Source of the DNA: Kiritimatiellia bacterium
GTDB taxonomy: Bacteria > Verrucomicrobiota > Kiritimatiellia > CAIQIC01 > Lenti-01
DNA length: 50,906 nt
Assembly (NCBI GenBank): GCA_017527155.1
Contig: JAFXQI010000005.1
Coordinates: 1-50,906 of the forward strand
Direction of reading: 5' to 3'
Positions within the stretch are counted from its first letter, which is position 1, and each line of letters starts with the position of its first letter. Below, in pieces: positions 22,287 through 30,561 of the stretch. The translations under genes were made by a program, and so were the position numbers. The notes under the pieces were generated by a model. The model was given only the letters and a program-made list of their open reading frames with translations, was not told the origin of the DNA and searched no databases.

Positions 22287-24401
22287 TCAGAGGGACTGGG
22301 CGACTTTCTCCACTTCGTAGGATTCGATGACGTCGCCTTCGACGAAGTTGGTGAAGTGGTCGAGGACGATGCCGCATTCCTGGCCTTCGCGCACTTCGCT
22401 GGCTTCGTTCTGGAAGCGCCGGAGGGACTGGATCTTGCCTTCGTAGAGGATTTCGTCCTTGCGCTTGACGCGGACGCGGCCCTTGAGGGTGACCTTGCCT
22501 TTCATGCACATGCAGCCGGCGACTTTGCCGCGCTTGCCCATGTCGAAGATCTGGCGGATGGAGGCGTGGCCGTTGACGTGTTCCTTGATGATGGGGTCGA
22601 GGAGGCCGGTCATCAGGTTCTTCACGTCGTCGAGCATCTCGTAGATGATGGAGTACAGGCGGATTTCGACGCCGCGGCGCTTGGCTTCGGCCCCGGCCCC
22701 GTTGTCCTTGGCGACGTGGAAGCCGAGGATGACGGCCTGGGAGGCGGTGGCGAGGAGAACGTCGTTGACGGAGACGTTGCCGACGCCGGTGCCGACGATC
22801 TCGAGGTCGACTTTTTCGCTCTTGATGGCTTCCATGGCGCCCTGGAGGGCTTCGAGGGAGCCCTGGACGTCGGTCTTGAGGATGACGGAGAGTTTGCGTT
22901 TGTCGGACCCGGCCTGGGCCTGGAGGAGGTCGGCGAGGGTCAGGGGGCCGCTGTGCGCGGGTTCTTTGTCGGAGAGGGCTTCGAGGCGGGCGGCTTCGGC
23001 GCGGGATTCGGCGACTTGCCGGGCTTCGCGGTCGTTTTTGTAGACGACGAATTCGCTGCCGGGCATGGGTACGCTGGTCAGGCCGAGGAGTTTGACGGCG
23101 GCGGACGGCGGGGCGGTGCGCACTTTGTGGCCCTGGTCGTTGATCATGGCCTTGATGCGGCCCCAGCAGGAGCCGGAGACGACGGCGTCGTTGAGCTGGA
23201 GGGTGCCGTTCTTGACGAGGACGGTGGCGGTGGGGCCGCGGCCGGCTTCGAGGCAGGATTCGATGACGTATCCGGTGGCCTTGCAGCGGGGGTTGGCCTT
23301 GAGTTCGAGCATTTCGGCCTGGAGGAGGATCATCTCGAGGAGCTGGTCGATGCCTTCGCCGGTCTGGGCGCTGACGTTGCAGCAGATGAGGTCGCCGCCC
23401 CAGTCTTCGGGCGCGAGGCCCATCTGCTGGAGCTGGCGCTTGACGCGGTCGGGGTTGGCGGTGCGCAGGTCGCATTTGTTGATGGCGACGATCATGGCGA
23501 CCTTGGCGGCCTGGGCGTGCTGGATGGCTTCCTTGGTCTGCGGCATGATGCCGTCGTCGGCGGCGATGACGATCACGGCGATGTCGGTGAGGTTGGCGCC
23601 GCGGGCGCGCATGGCGGTGAAGGCTTCGTGGCCGGGGGTGTCGAGGAAGGTGATGGCGCGGCCCTGGCGCTCGACTTGGTAGGCGCCGATGTGCTGGGTG
23701 ATGCCGCCGGATTCGCCGGCCGCGACGTGGGCCTTGCGGATGTAGTCGAGCAGGGAGGTCTTGCCGTGGTCGACGTGGCCCATGAAGGTGACGACGGGCG
23801 GCCGCGGGAGCTGGGCGTCGGGATCGACGGCGGCGGTCTCTTCGGGCTTGGGCTCGGGTTTGGGCGGGGGCGGCGGGGGGGCGCCCTTCTTTTCGTGTTC
23901 GAGGCGGACGCCGAACTTCTGGGCGACGCGCTCGGCGGTCTTGAAGTCGATCTTCATGCCGATGGAGGCGAAGATGCTCAGCTTCATGAGCGCGGAGATG
24001 AGGATGTTGGGCTTGACGCCGAGCAGTTCGGCGAATTCGCGGACTTCGACGTGGCCCTTGATGGCGATGGTTCGCTCTTCGGGCGCGGGCTCGGCGGGGG
24101 CCGCCGGGGCGGCGGGCGCTTCCGGCGCCGGGGCGGCGGCCTCGGCGGCGGGCTCGGAGGGGGCGGCGGGCTCCCCGGCGGGAGCGGCTTCTTCCGCGGC
24201 GGGGGCGGCTTCTTCGGCGGCGGGGGCTTCTTCGGCGGCGCCGCCGTAGTAGAGGCGCTGGATTTCCTTGCGCAGGTACTGCTCGAGCTCGGGCGTGAGC
24301 GTCGCCTGGGGCGAGCGCACGGAGCATCCGCGGTCCTGGAGGAGCCCGATGAGCTCCTTGCTGGTGGTGATCAGTTCCTTGGCCAGATCGCAGACTCTCA
24401 T
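22287..24401 (-). CDS. infB: Translation initiation factor IF-2
   Basis: GTPase that places initiator tRNA on the 30S subunit. The 704-residue protein has an IF2N domain (MRVCDLAKELITTSKELIGLLQDRGC) and a low-complexity Glu/Ala/Pro linker (about 55-110). A second IF2N-type domain follows (EVREFAELLGVKPNILISALMKLSIFAS), then the G domain with GHVDHGKT (G1), FLDTPGHEAF (G3), INKCD (G4) and an NVSAQ-type G5. The C-terminal domains include KLSVILKTDVQGSLEAL and GKVAGCMCMKGKVTLKGRVRVKRKDEILYEG. The family motifs are complete. Only two bases separate it from the nusA stop. Confidence 0.97.
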   Translation of the reverse strand: MRVCDLAKELITTSKELIGLLQDRGCSVRSPQATLTPELEQYLRKEIQRLYYGGAAEEAPAAEEAAPAAEEAAPAGEPAAPSEPAAEAAAPAPEAPAAPAAPAEPAPEERTIAIKGHVEVREFAELLGVKPNILISALMKLSIFASIGMKIDFKTAERVAQKFGVRLEHEKKGAPPPPPPKPEPKPEETAAVDPDAQLPRPPVVTFMGHVDHGKTSLLDYIRKAHVAAGESGGITQHIGAYQVERQGRAITFLDTPGHEAFTAMRARGANLTDIAVIVIAADDGIMPQTKEAIQHAQAAKVAMIVAINKCDLRTANPDRVKRQLQQMGLAPEDWGGDLICCNVSAQTGEGIDQLLEMILLQAEMLELKANPRCKATGYVIESCLEAGRGPTATVLVKNGTLQLNDAVVSGSCWGRIKAMINDQGHKVRTAPPSAAVKLLGLTSVPMPGSEFVVYKNDREARQVAESRAEAARLEALSDKEPAHSGPLTLADLLQAQAGSDKRKLSVILKTDVQGSLEALQGAMEAIKSEKVDLEIVGTGVGNVSVNDVLLATASQAVILGFHVAKDNGAGAEAKRRGVEIRLYSIIYEMLDDVKNLMTGLLDPIIKEHVNGHASIRQIFDMGKRGKVAGCMCMKGKVTLKGRVRVKRKDEILYEGKIQSLRRFQNEASEVREGQECGIVLDHFTNFVEGDVIESYEVEKVAQSL

Positions 24402-24403
24402 GC

Positions 24404-25678
24404 TCACTCCTCCGGTTTGCCGTTGGCCGCCTCGAAGGCGGTGGCGGCCGCGTTGCGCACGGCCAGCGCCGTGCCTTCGTCCCAGCCCGTCGCGTCGGCC
24501 AGGTCGCTGGCCTCGGCGGCGAGGATGCCTTCGAGCGAGAGGAAGCCGGACTGGACGAGCCGTTCGGCGTTGTCGCGGCCGATGCCCTTGACGGCGGCCA
24601 GCGAGGAGGTCGCCTGTTCGAGCTTCTCCTCGAAGCTGATGTCGCCCTCGTCCTTCTGTACGTCCACCTTCCAGCCGGTGAGGCGGGCGGTGAGGCGCGC
24701 GTTCTGGCCCTTCTTGCCGATGGCGAGGGAGAGCTGGTCGGCCTCGACGCGGGCGTGCACCGTGTGGGTGTCCTCGTCCACTTCCATGCGGAGCATCTTG
24801 GCGGGGGCCAGGGCGTTGGCGACGTAGATCTTGATGTCGGGGTTCCACTTGACGATGTCGACCTTTTCGCCGGAGAGCTCGCGGACGATGTTCTTCACGC
24901 GCTGGCCGCGGAGGCCGACGCAGGCGCCGACGGGGTCCACCTTCTCGTCCTGCGAATAGACGGCGAGCTTCGTGCGGTAGCCGGCCTCGCGGGCGATGCC
25001 CTTGATCTGGACCGTGCCGTCCGCAATCTCGGAGACCTCCAGCTCGAAGAGCTTGCGGATGAAGTTCGGATGGCTGCGCGAAAGCACCAGCTGCGCGCCC
25101 TGGCCGTTCGCCGTGTCGAGGCTGAGGAGCAGGAAGCGGATGCGGTCGCCGGGCTGGTAGTCCTCGCTGCCGACGCGTTCCTTGTTGGGCATGATGGCTT
25201 CGGCGTCGCCGAGGTCGACCACCACGTCACTGCGCTCGAAGCGGCGGACGGTGCCGGTGACGATGTCGCCGACGTGGTCCTTGTACATGGCGAAGACCTT
25301 GTCCTTCTCCGCCACGCGGAGCTTCTGGATGATGGCCTGCTTGGCGGTCTGGGCGGCGATGCGGCCGAAGTTGCGGGGGGTGACCTCGACCTCGAACTTG
25401 TCGCCGATCTTGTAGTTCTTGTCGGGGTACTTGGCCTGTGCGACCTCGAGGGAAATCTCCTCCTGGCGGTTGCGGACGAAGTCCACGACCTGGATCGTCG
25501 CGAAGGCGCGGATGTCGAGGGTGCGGCGGTCGATGACGACGCGCAGGTCGCGCACGGGGCCGATGCTCTTGCGCCCGGCGACCTGGAGGGCGGACTCCAC
25601 CAGCTGGATGAGGGTCTCGCGGTCCAGCTTGCGCTCCCGCTCCATGTATTCAAATACGGCCAGCAACTCGTTATTCAT
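24404..25678 (-). CDS. nusA: Transcription termination/antitermination factor NusA
   Basis: Binds RNA polymerase and nascent RNA to modulate pausing and termination. The 424-residue protein has an N-terminal polymerase-binding domain (MNNELLAVFEYMERERKLDRETLIQLVESAL), an S1 domain (GDIVTGTVRRFERSDVVVDLGDAEAIMP), then KH domains (DPVGACVGLRGQRVKNIVRELSGEKVDIVKW and LSLAIGKKGQNARLTARLTGW). A helix-hairpin-helix tail closes it (AAVKGIGRDNAERLVQSGFLSLEGI). The ATG at 25678 has GGAGG upstream. The usual upstream rimP is absent: before nusA there is only a non-coding leader and then divergent uvrC. Confidence 0.97.
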   Translation of the reverse strand: MNNELLAVFEYMERERKLDRETLIQLVESALQVAGRKSIGPVRDLRVVIDRRTLDIRAFATIQVVDFVRNRQEEISLEVAQAKYPDKNYKIGDKFEVEVTPRNFGRIAAQTAKQAIIQKLRVAEKDKVFAMYKDHVGDIVTGTVRRFERSDVVVDLGDAEAIMPNKERVGSEDYQPGDRIRFLLLSLDTANGQGAQLVLSRSHPNFIRKLFELEVSEIADGTVQIKGIAREAGYRTKLAVYSQDEKVDPVGACVGLRGQRVKNIVRELSGEKVDIVKWNPDIKIYVANALAPAKMLRMEVDEDTHTVHARVEADQLSLAIGKKGQNARLTARLTGWKVDVQKDEGDISFEEKLEQATSSLAAVKGIGRDNAERLVQSGFLSLEGILAAEASDLADATGWDEGTALAVRNAAATAFEAANGKPEE

Positions 25679-25741
25679 CCTGTCAACCTCCAACCCCGCG
25701 GACGGGGGAAAGCCAAAACTCGACAACCCGGCGATACGCAA

Positions 25742-25764
25742 AAGAGTGGGGGCGACCCACTCTT
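25742..25764 (-). promoter_or_regulatory. Hairpin in the nusA leader
   Basis: A perfect 9-bp stem (AAGAGTGGG / CCCACTCTT) with a 5-base loop, followed by TTTTG in the nusA direction and 63 bases before the start. It resembles a short attenuator or an RNA-stability element. Autoregulation through nusA or a ribosomal factor is speculation. Confidence 0.45.
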
Positions 25765-26131
25765 CCCGCACAGCCGGAATTGAACCAACACGCCTACCAT
25801 ACCCCATCCCCCCCCTCCCGTCAACCCCGCCCGCGCCGAATTTTTCGCCTGGGTGGCAGGCCCGGACCGTGACGTTGGATATATCGATCGGGAAAAGGAG
25901 ATGAACTCCGATCGGCCACTTTCCCGGCGGTTCCCTCCCACAAGGTCGCGCGGAAGCGCGACCCTCCCGTTGCGCTCTCCACGGGGAGGGACGCGCTTCT
26001 GCGCGTCCGCAGTGGAAATGCCTGGCGGGATAAAAGGGAGAGGACACCCTGTTTCCTGGTCCGCCCTGGAATCCCCGCACAGCCCGCATTTCGCACTTTC
26101 CTCCACCCGCCCCCGGAGTACACTTTCCCGC
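25765..26131. other. Divergent intergenic region between nusA and uvrC
   Basis: No gene is supported. It holds structured repeat copy 2 (25943-26063) and a C-rich stretch (25801-25835). Just before uvrC, TACACT (26119-26124) sits seven bases from the start codon and may be its -10 box, but no clear -35 is visible. Confidence 0.6.
25943..26063 (+). repeat. Structured dispersed repeat, copy 2
   Basis: Same element as 9342-9458 in the same orientation: GGTCGCGC-GGAA-GCGCGACC, CCCTCCC...GGGGAGGG, GGACGCGC-TTCT-GCGCGTCC, then GGAAATG...ACACC...TGTTT. Confidence 0.82.
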
Positions 26132-27655
26132 ATGGCGCACCACACCATAACCTTCTCGCAGAAAGTCCGCGACAAGCTGGCGGCCCTCCCCGGCAAGCCC
26201 GGCGTGTACCTCATGCGCAACAGCCTCGGCCGCATCATCTACGTCGGCAAGGCCGCCTCCCTCCGCAACCGCGTCTCCTCCTACTTCCGCCCGGCCACCT
26301 TCGCCAAGGCCGACCCCAAGCTCCGCGGCCTCATCCGGTCCATCGACGACCTCGACTTCATCGTCCTGCGCTCCGAGGCCGAGGCCACCCTCACCGAGTC
26401 GCGCCTGATCAAGGACTACCGCCCCCGCTACAACATCGAGCTCAAGGACGACAAGCGCTTCCTGCTCCTCAAGGTCCGCCCCGACGACCCCTGCCCGCGC
26501 TTCGAGGCCGTCCGCCTGCGCAAGGACGACGGCGCCCGCTACTGGGGGCCCTTCGCCTCCTCCGCCAGCGCATGGGCGTCCCTCGAATTCGTCGAGCGCG
26601 AATTCGGCATCCGCCACTGCGCCGCCGCGCGCCCCGGACCCGACGACCACAAGCACTGCATCGACGACGTCGTCCGCTTCTGCTCCGCCCCCTGCATCGG
26701 CAAGACGGACCCCGACGCCTACCGCGCGCGCGTCCTGGAAGCCTGCGCCTTCCTGGACGGCGACCGCCCGGGCCACCTCGAAACCCTCAGGAAGCGGATG
26801 GAAGAAGCCGCCGCCGAGATGCGCTTCGAGAAGGCGGCCGCCCTGCGCGACTGGTACCTCCTGCTCGTCCGCGGCCTCCGCGAGCGCGCCGTCGTCCGCA
26901 AGACCCCGCCCATCCAGCGCGCCGAAGCCGACGCCGGCCTCGCCGAACTCCAGCGCCGCCTCGGCCTCCCCTCCCCTCCGCACCGCATGGAATGCTACGA
27001 CATCTCCAACATCTCCGGCACCCTCTCCGTCGCCTCGCAGGTGGTCTCCATCGACGGCGTCCCCACGCCCGCCCACTACCGCATGTACCGCATCAAGACC
27101 GTCGAAGGCTCCAACGACCCCGCCTCGATGGCCGAAGTCATCCGCCGCCGCTTCACCCGCGCCCTTTCCGAGAACGAGCCCCTGCCCGACCTCGTGATGG
27201 TGGACGGCGGCCTCACGCAGCTGCGCGCCGCCCGCGCCGAACTCGACGCCCTGGGCCTGCGCGACCGTCCCCGCCTGACCGGCATCGCCAAGCAGTACGA
27301 AGAACTGTACCACGACCCCTCCGCCGAACAGCCGCCCCTCCGCTTCTCGGCCAACTCCCCGGCCCTGCACGTCATCCAGCGGCTGCGCGACGAATCCCAC
27401 CGCTTCGCCCTCACCTACCACCGCAAGCTCCGCGCGCGCCTCATCCGCGAATCGGTCCTCGACGACGTCCCCGGCATCGGCGCCAAGCGCAAGGCCCAGC
27501 TCCTGGCCCACTTCGGCTCCCTCTCCCGCATGAAGGCCGCCTCCCTGTCCGACCTCGAATCCGCCCCCGGTCTCTCCCGCGAAACCGCCCTCCTCCTCCA
27601 CGCCGCCCTGCACCCCTCCGACGCCTCCCCTGCCCCGCCGCCGGTTTTCCAATGA
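26132..27655 (+). CDS. uvrC: UvrABC excinuclease subunit C
   Basis: Makes both incisions in nucleotide excision repair. The 507-residue protein has a GIY-YIG domain (PGKPGVYLMRNSLGRIIYVGKAASLRNRVSSYF), a UVR motif (LRKRMEEAAAEMRFEKAAALRDWYLLL) and the UvrC C-terminal nuclease domain (ECYDISNISGTLSVASQVV...LPDLVMVDGGLTQLRAA...GIAK). A helix-hairpin-helix tail follows (DDVPGIGAKRKAQLLAHFGSLSRMKAAS). It is shorter than the roughly 600-residue E. coli protein but complete in domains. The last codons and the TGA stop lie inside the first TTTTCCAATGATTGGAAAA palindrome, so the protein ends PVFQ through repeat sequence. Confidence 0.95.
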   Translation: MAHHTITFSQKVRDKLAALPGKPGVYLMRNSLGRIIYVGKAASLRNRVSSYFRPATFAKADPKLRGLIRSIDDLDFIVLRSEAEATLTESRLIKDYRPRYNIELKDDKRFLLLKVRPDDPCPRFEAVRLRKDDGARYWGPFASSASAWASLEFVEREFGIRHCAAARPGPDDHKHCIDDVVRFCSAPCIGKTDPDAYRARVLEACAFLDGDRPGHLETLRKRMEEAAAEMRFEKAAALRDWYLLLVRGLRERAVVRKTPPIQRAEADAGLAELQRRLGLPSPPHRMECYDISNISGTLSVASQVVSIDGVPTPAHYRMYRIKTVEGSNDPASMAEVIRRRFTRALSENEPLPDLVMVDGGLTQLRAARAELDALGLRDRPRLTGIAKQYEELYHDPSAEQPPLRFSANSPALHVIQRLRDESHRFALTYHRKLRARLIRESVLDDVPGIGAKRKAQLLAHFGSLSRMKAASLSDLESAPGLSRETALLLHAALHPSDASPAPPPVFQ

Positions 27656-27746
27656 TTGGAAAACTTTTTTCCAATGGTTGGAAAAAACGGGCCGGTTTTT
27701 CCAATGATTGGAAAAATCTTTCGGCCATTTTCCAATGATTGGAAAA
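27645..27746. repeat. Cluster of four TTTTCCAATGATTGGAAAA palindromes
   Basis: Copies at 27645-27663, 27665-27687, 27696-27716 and 27728-27746. The core CCAATGATTGG (once CCAATGGTTGG) is invariant and the flanking T/A arms vary in length. Spacers are 1 to 11 bases, so this is not a CRISPR array. The first copy supplies the uvrC stop codon. Confidence 0.92.
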
Positions 27747-27833
27747 AATTTTCCGCCGCCGCGCAGCGCGCCAGAGCGGTTTGCGAAACAGTGTGGCCTC
27801 CATTCCTTGGGGTTGGGAGGAAGCCCCCGACCA

Positions 27834-27863
27834 GAAACCGCAAGGTTTTCCCCTGGCAACTCC
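27834..27863 (-). repeat. 30-base dispersed word, copy 3
   Basis: On the minus strand: GGAGTTGCCAGGGGAAAACC then TTGCGGTTTC, matching the copies at 17929-17958 and 18156-18185. Confidence 0.75.
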
Positions 27864-27887
27864 CTTGTGTCTCCACCTTTTCTTTCG

Positions 27888-27953
27888 CGGACGCGCAGAA
27901 GCGCGTCCCTCCCCGTGGAGAGCGCCCGGGAGGGTCGCACTTCCGCGCGACCA
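27888..27953 (-). repeat. Structured dispersed repeat, copy 3 (inverted)
   Basis: On the minus strand it carries both hairpins and the CCCTCCC/GGGAGGG arms. One change in hairpin 1 (GCGCGACC to GTGCGACC) keeps pairing as a G-U wobble. The downstream 45-base tail of copies 1 and 2 is not evident. Confidence 0.8.
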
Positions 27954-28082
27954 TGCGATTGGAAAACGCCTGGGAAGCTGCAGACAATCTCCCCCGCTCC
28001 AGCCTCGTGCGAACGGGCGTTCCGAAACCGACCGGCATTCGGGCTTCCCCCTGGTGTACCTCCCTTTCCCGTGCCGGCTCCC

Positions 28083-28973
28083 TTACGCCCGCGGATGGAA
28101 CTGGTGGTGGATGGCCTGGAGGCGCGACTGGTCGACGTGGGTGTAGATCTGCGTCGTGGAGATGTCGGCGTGGCCGAGCATCTCCTGGATGGTGCGGAGC
28201 GACGCCCCGTTCGCCAGCAGGTGGGTCGCGAAGGAGTGCCGCAGCGTGTGCGGGTGGATCGGCTTCCCGATCCCCGCCTCCCGCGCGTACTGCCGGATGT
28301 AGCGCCAGATCACGGTCCGGTCCAGCGGCAACCCCAGCCGCGACAAGAACACGGCACGGCACGACGGATTCCGCCGGGCATACTCCCCCCGTCCACCCCG
28401 CATCCACGCCGCGATCGCCGCCAGCGCCTTGTGCCCGATCGGCACCACCCGTTCCTTGTCGCCCTTGCCCACGCACCGGACGAACCCCGCTTCGGCCTGC
28501 ACGTCGTCGATCGTCAGCGCGGACAGCTCGCTCACCCGCAACCCCGTCGCGTAGAAGGTCTCCAGGATCGCCCGGTCGCGCCGTCCCCGCGGCGTCGACG
28601 GGTCGGGCGCCTTCAGCAGCGCATCCACCTCCTCGACGGTCAGCGTCGGCGGCAGGATCTTCCACAGCCGCGGCGACTCCATGGCCTCGGTCGGGTCCGA
28701 GGCGACCATTCCCTCGTTGCGCAGGTAGCGGAAGAACACCTTGATCGCCACCAGATGCCGCGCGAGGCTGGGCGTGGCCAGCCCGGCCTTCTTCTGCTCC
28801 ATCAGGTGGTCGAGGATGTCGGCGCGCGTGGCCTCGCCGGCGTCGCGGCGGCCGCGCCGGGCGAGAAAACCGGCAAACACTTCCAGGTCGTGCGCGTAGG
28901 CCTCGCGCGTGTTCTCGCTGAGCCCCCGCTCGAGCATGAGGTAGTCGAGGAACTGGTCGAGTTGCGTCTGCAT
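28083..28973 (-). CDS. xerD: Tyrosine recombinase XerD (XerC/D type)
   Basis: Resolves chromosome dimers at dif in partnership with a second Xer protein. The 296-residue protein has a SAM-like N-terminal domain (LDQFLDYLMLERGLSENTREAYAHDL) and a complete catalytic set: Arg146 (TGLRVSEL), Lys170 (VGKGDKER), His242 and Arg245 (HPHTLRHSFATHLL), His268 (LGHADIST) and Tyr277 (TQIYTHV). The size and the closing helix favour the housekeeping Xer proteins over phage integrases, and no mobile-element genes are adjacent. The D rather than C assignment is tentative. It lies 61 bases after the aminopeptidase stop. Confidence 0.9.
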   Translation of the reverse strand: MQTQLDQFLDYLMLERGLSENTREAYAHDLEVFAGFLARRGRRDAGEATRADILDHLMEQKKAGLATPSLARHLVAIKVFFRYLRNEGMVASDPTEAMESPRLWKILPPTLTVEEVDALLKAPDPSTPRGRRDRAILETFYATGLRVSELSALTIDDVQAEAGFVRCVGKGDKERVVPIGHKALAAIAAWMRGGRGEYARRNPSCRAVFLSRLGLPLDRTVIWRYIRQYAREAGIGKPIHPHTLRHSFATHLLANGASLRTIQEMLGHADISTTQIYTHVDQSRLQAIHHQFHPRA

Positions 28974-29010
28974 GGGTTGCAGGTAAAGCGGTCTCCCCTC
29001 CCCCCAAGCC

Positions 29011-29038
29011 CTAGATACCTAGATATCCAGAAACCTAG
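29011..29038. repeat. CTAG octamer array, copy 2
   Basis: CTAGATAC, CTAGATAT, CCAGAAAC and CTAG: 28 bases, the same layout as 21651-21678. The last CTAG contains the stop codon (TAG on the minus strand) of the aminopeptidase gene. Confidence 0.88.
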
Positions 29039-30561
29039 TTCTCCTCCCCCGCCTCCAGCCACGCCGCGAGCAGCCGCGCCCCGGCGAGGGTGGCCCCGGC
29101 GGCACCCCAGGCGACGGCGCTCTCGTTCCACGCGGTCCCGGCGATGTCGAGGTGTGCCCACGGAATCCCGTCCGGCACGAACTGCTTGAGGAACATGCCG
29201 GCGGCGATGGTCCCCGCCGCGCCCGGCGCGCCCATGTTGCGCAAATCCCCGAACGTCCCCTTCAGCGGCTTCGCGTACTCCTCCCACATCGGGAAGCGCC
29301 ATATCCGCTCCCCGCATGCCGCCGACGCCGCGTCCAGCGCCGCCAGCAGCGCGTCGTCGCTGCCCATGACGCCGCTCGCCTCGTGGCCGAGCGCAACCAC
29401 GACCGCGCCCGTCAGCGTCGCGACGTCCACGATGGCCGCCGGCTTCTCCTCCGCCGCGAAATCCAGCGCGTCGGAGAGGATGAGCCGCCCCTCCGCATCG
29501 GTATTGAGCACCTCGACCGTCTTGCCGTTCCGGGCCGTCACGATGTCGCCGGGCCGTTGCGCGCCGCCGCCGGGAAGGTTCTCCGCCGCCGGCACCCACG
29601 CCACGACCGGACGCGGCAGCTTCAGCCGCGCCGCGAGAACCACCGCCGCGAGGACGGCCATTCCGCCGCACTTGTCGTACTGCATCCATTCCATCCCCTT
29701 CGCGGGCTTGAGGCAGATGCCGCCCGCGTCGAACAGGATCGCCTTGCCGACGAGCGCCACCGGTCTCGCGCCCTTCGCGGCCTTCGCCGGTTTGTACTCC
29801 AACCGCACCAGGCACGGCGTCCGGTCGCTCCCCTGCCCCACGGCGAGCAGCGCGCCCGCCTTCTCGCGGCGGAGCGCCTTCTCGTCGTACACCTTGCACG
29901 ACAGCCCCGGCGCCGACGCCGCCAGCTTCCGCGCGAAATCCGCCAGCTCCGCCGGACCGAACCGGTTCGCCGGCAGGTTCGCCGCGTCGCGCATCTCGTT
30001 GACCGTGTCCGCCGCCAGCGCCCCCCGTTCCACCGCGCGCCGCACCGCCGGCTCCTCGAAGTCGCCCCCCGTGCACGCGACCGCGATCGCCGCCGCGCCC
30101 TCCCCGCTCCGCAGCTTCGCGAACCGGTACGCCCCCATCCCCAGCCCCTCCGCCATCAGCCGCGCCAGCGCCTCCCGTGACGGCGCTCCGTCCGGCAGCC
30201 GGTCGAACACCGACCCTTCCACGCGCCCTGCATCCGCCTTCGCGTCCGCGAGCGCCTTCCCGGCGGCGGCCCAGCCGCGCAGCCATCGCGCCGCGTCGAA
30301 CGCCCCCGACGCCCCGACGCCCGCCAGCAGCACCGGCGACGACATCCCCTGCGGCCACGCCGTATCCCCGGCCTCGCCCTTGAACTCGTGCTTGCGGAGC
30401 CAAGCCGACAGCGCGGCGGCATCCGCCTCCGACAGCGCTTCCGCGCCCCACACCGCCCCCGCCCGCACTGGCAGTATCCGCACCGCGCCCGCCGCGGCGG
30501 CGCCCGCGTTCCCCGGGCACGCGGCCCGAACGGCACTCATGGCTGATTTCTTTTCACTCAT
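29035..30561 (-). CDS. pepA: Leucyl aminopeptidase (M17)
   Basis: Cytosolic metallo-aminopeptidase with two metal ions per active site. The 508-residue protein has a diverged N-terminal domain and an M17 catalytic domain. The latter contains GKAILFDAGGICLKP (family form GKGITFDSGGISLKP), MQYDKCGGMAVLAAV and the signature NTDAEGRLILSDAL. The end WAHLDIAGTAW matches the family's W.H.DIAG. Substitutions in the metal-binding blocks (Ser to Ala in FDAGG, DM to DK) are conservative, but some M17 side branches differ in metal use. Eight bases overlap the end of the upstream HMA-like gene. The stop is provided by a CTAG repeat. Confidence 0.92.
   Translation of the reverse strand: MSEKKSAMSAVRAACPGNAGAAAAGAVRILPVRAGAVWGAEALSEADAAALSAWLRKHEFKGEAGDTAWPQGMSSPVLLAGVGASGAFDAARWLRGWAAAGKALADAKADAGRVEGSVFDRLPDGAPSREALARLMAEGLGMGAYRFAKLRSGEGAAAIAVACTGGDFEEPAVRRAVERGALAADTVNEMRDAANLPANRFGPAELADFARKLAASAPGLSCKVYDEKALRREKAGALLAVGQGSDRTPCLVRLEYKPAKAAKGARPVALVGKAILFDAGGICLKPAKGMEWMQYDKCGGMAVLAAVVLAARLKLPRPVVAWVPAAENLPGGGAQRPGDIVTARNGKTVEVLNTDAEGRLILSDALDFAAEEKPAAIVDVATLTGAVVVALGHEASGVMGSDDALLAALDAASAACGERIWRFPMWEEYAKPLKGTFGDLRNMGAPGAAGTIAAGMFLKQFVPDGIPWAHLDIAGTAWNESAVAWGAAGATLAGARLLAAWLEAGEEN

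Larger units (their letters stand above)
27747..28082. other. Convergent intergenic region between uvrC and xerD
   Basis: No gene is supported. The region contains the third copy of the 30-base word (27834-27863) and structured repeat copy 3 (27888-27953), both in minus orientation, after the palindrome cluster. The rest (27954-28082) shows nothing I can name. Confidence 0.6.

Noticed and set aside
25741-25800. A tRNA-like TTCAATT arm (GTTGG-TTCAATT-CCGGC) on the minus strand before nusA
   Set aside because: No matching acceptor strand, D arm or anticodon arm can be found upstream, so it is not a tRNA. The neighbouring hairpin explains the structure.
27645-27746. The palindrome cluster as a possible CRISPR array
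   Set aside because: Spacers are 1-11 bases and the unit is itself a full palindrome of about 19 bases. No cas genes are nearby.
28083-28973. The tyrosine recombinase as the integrase of a genomic island
   Set aside because: Length and motifs fit housekeeping Xer proteins. There are no adjacent tRNA, direct-repeat attachment sites or phage genes.
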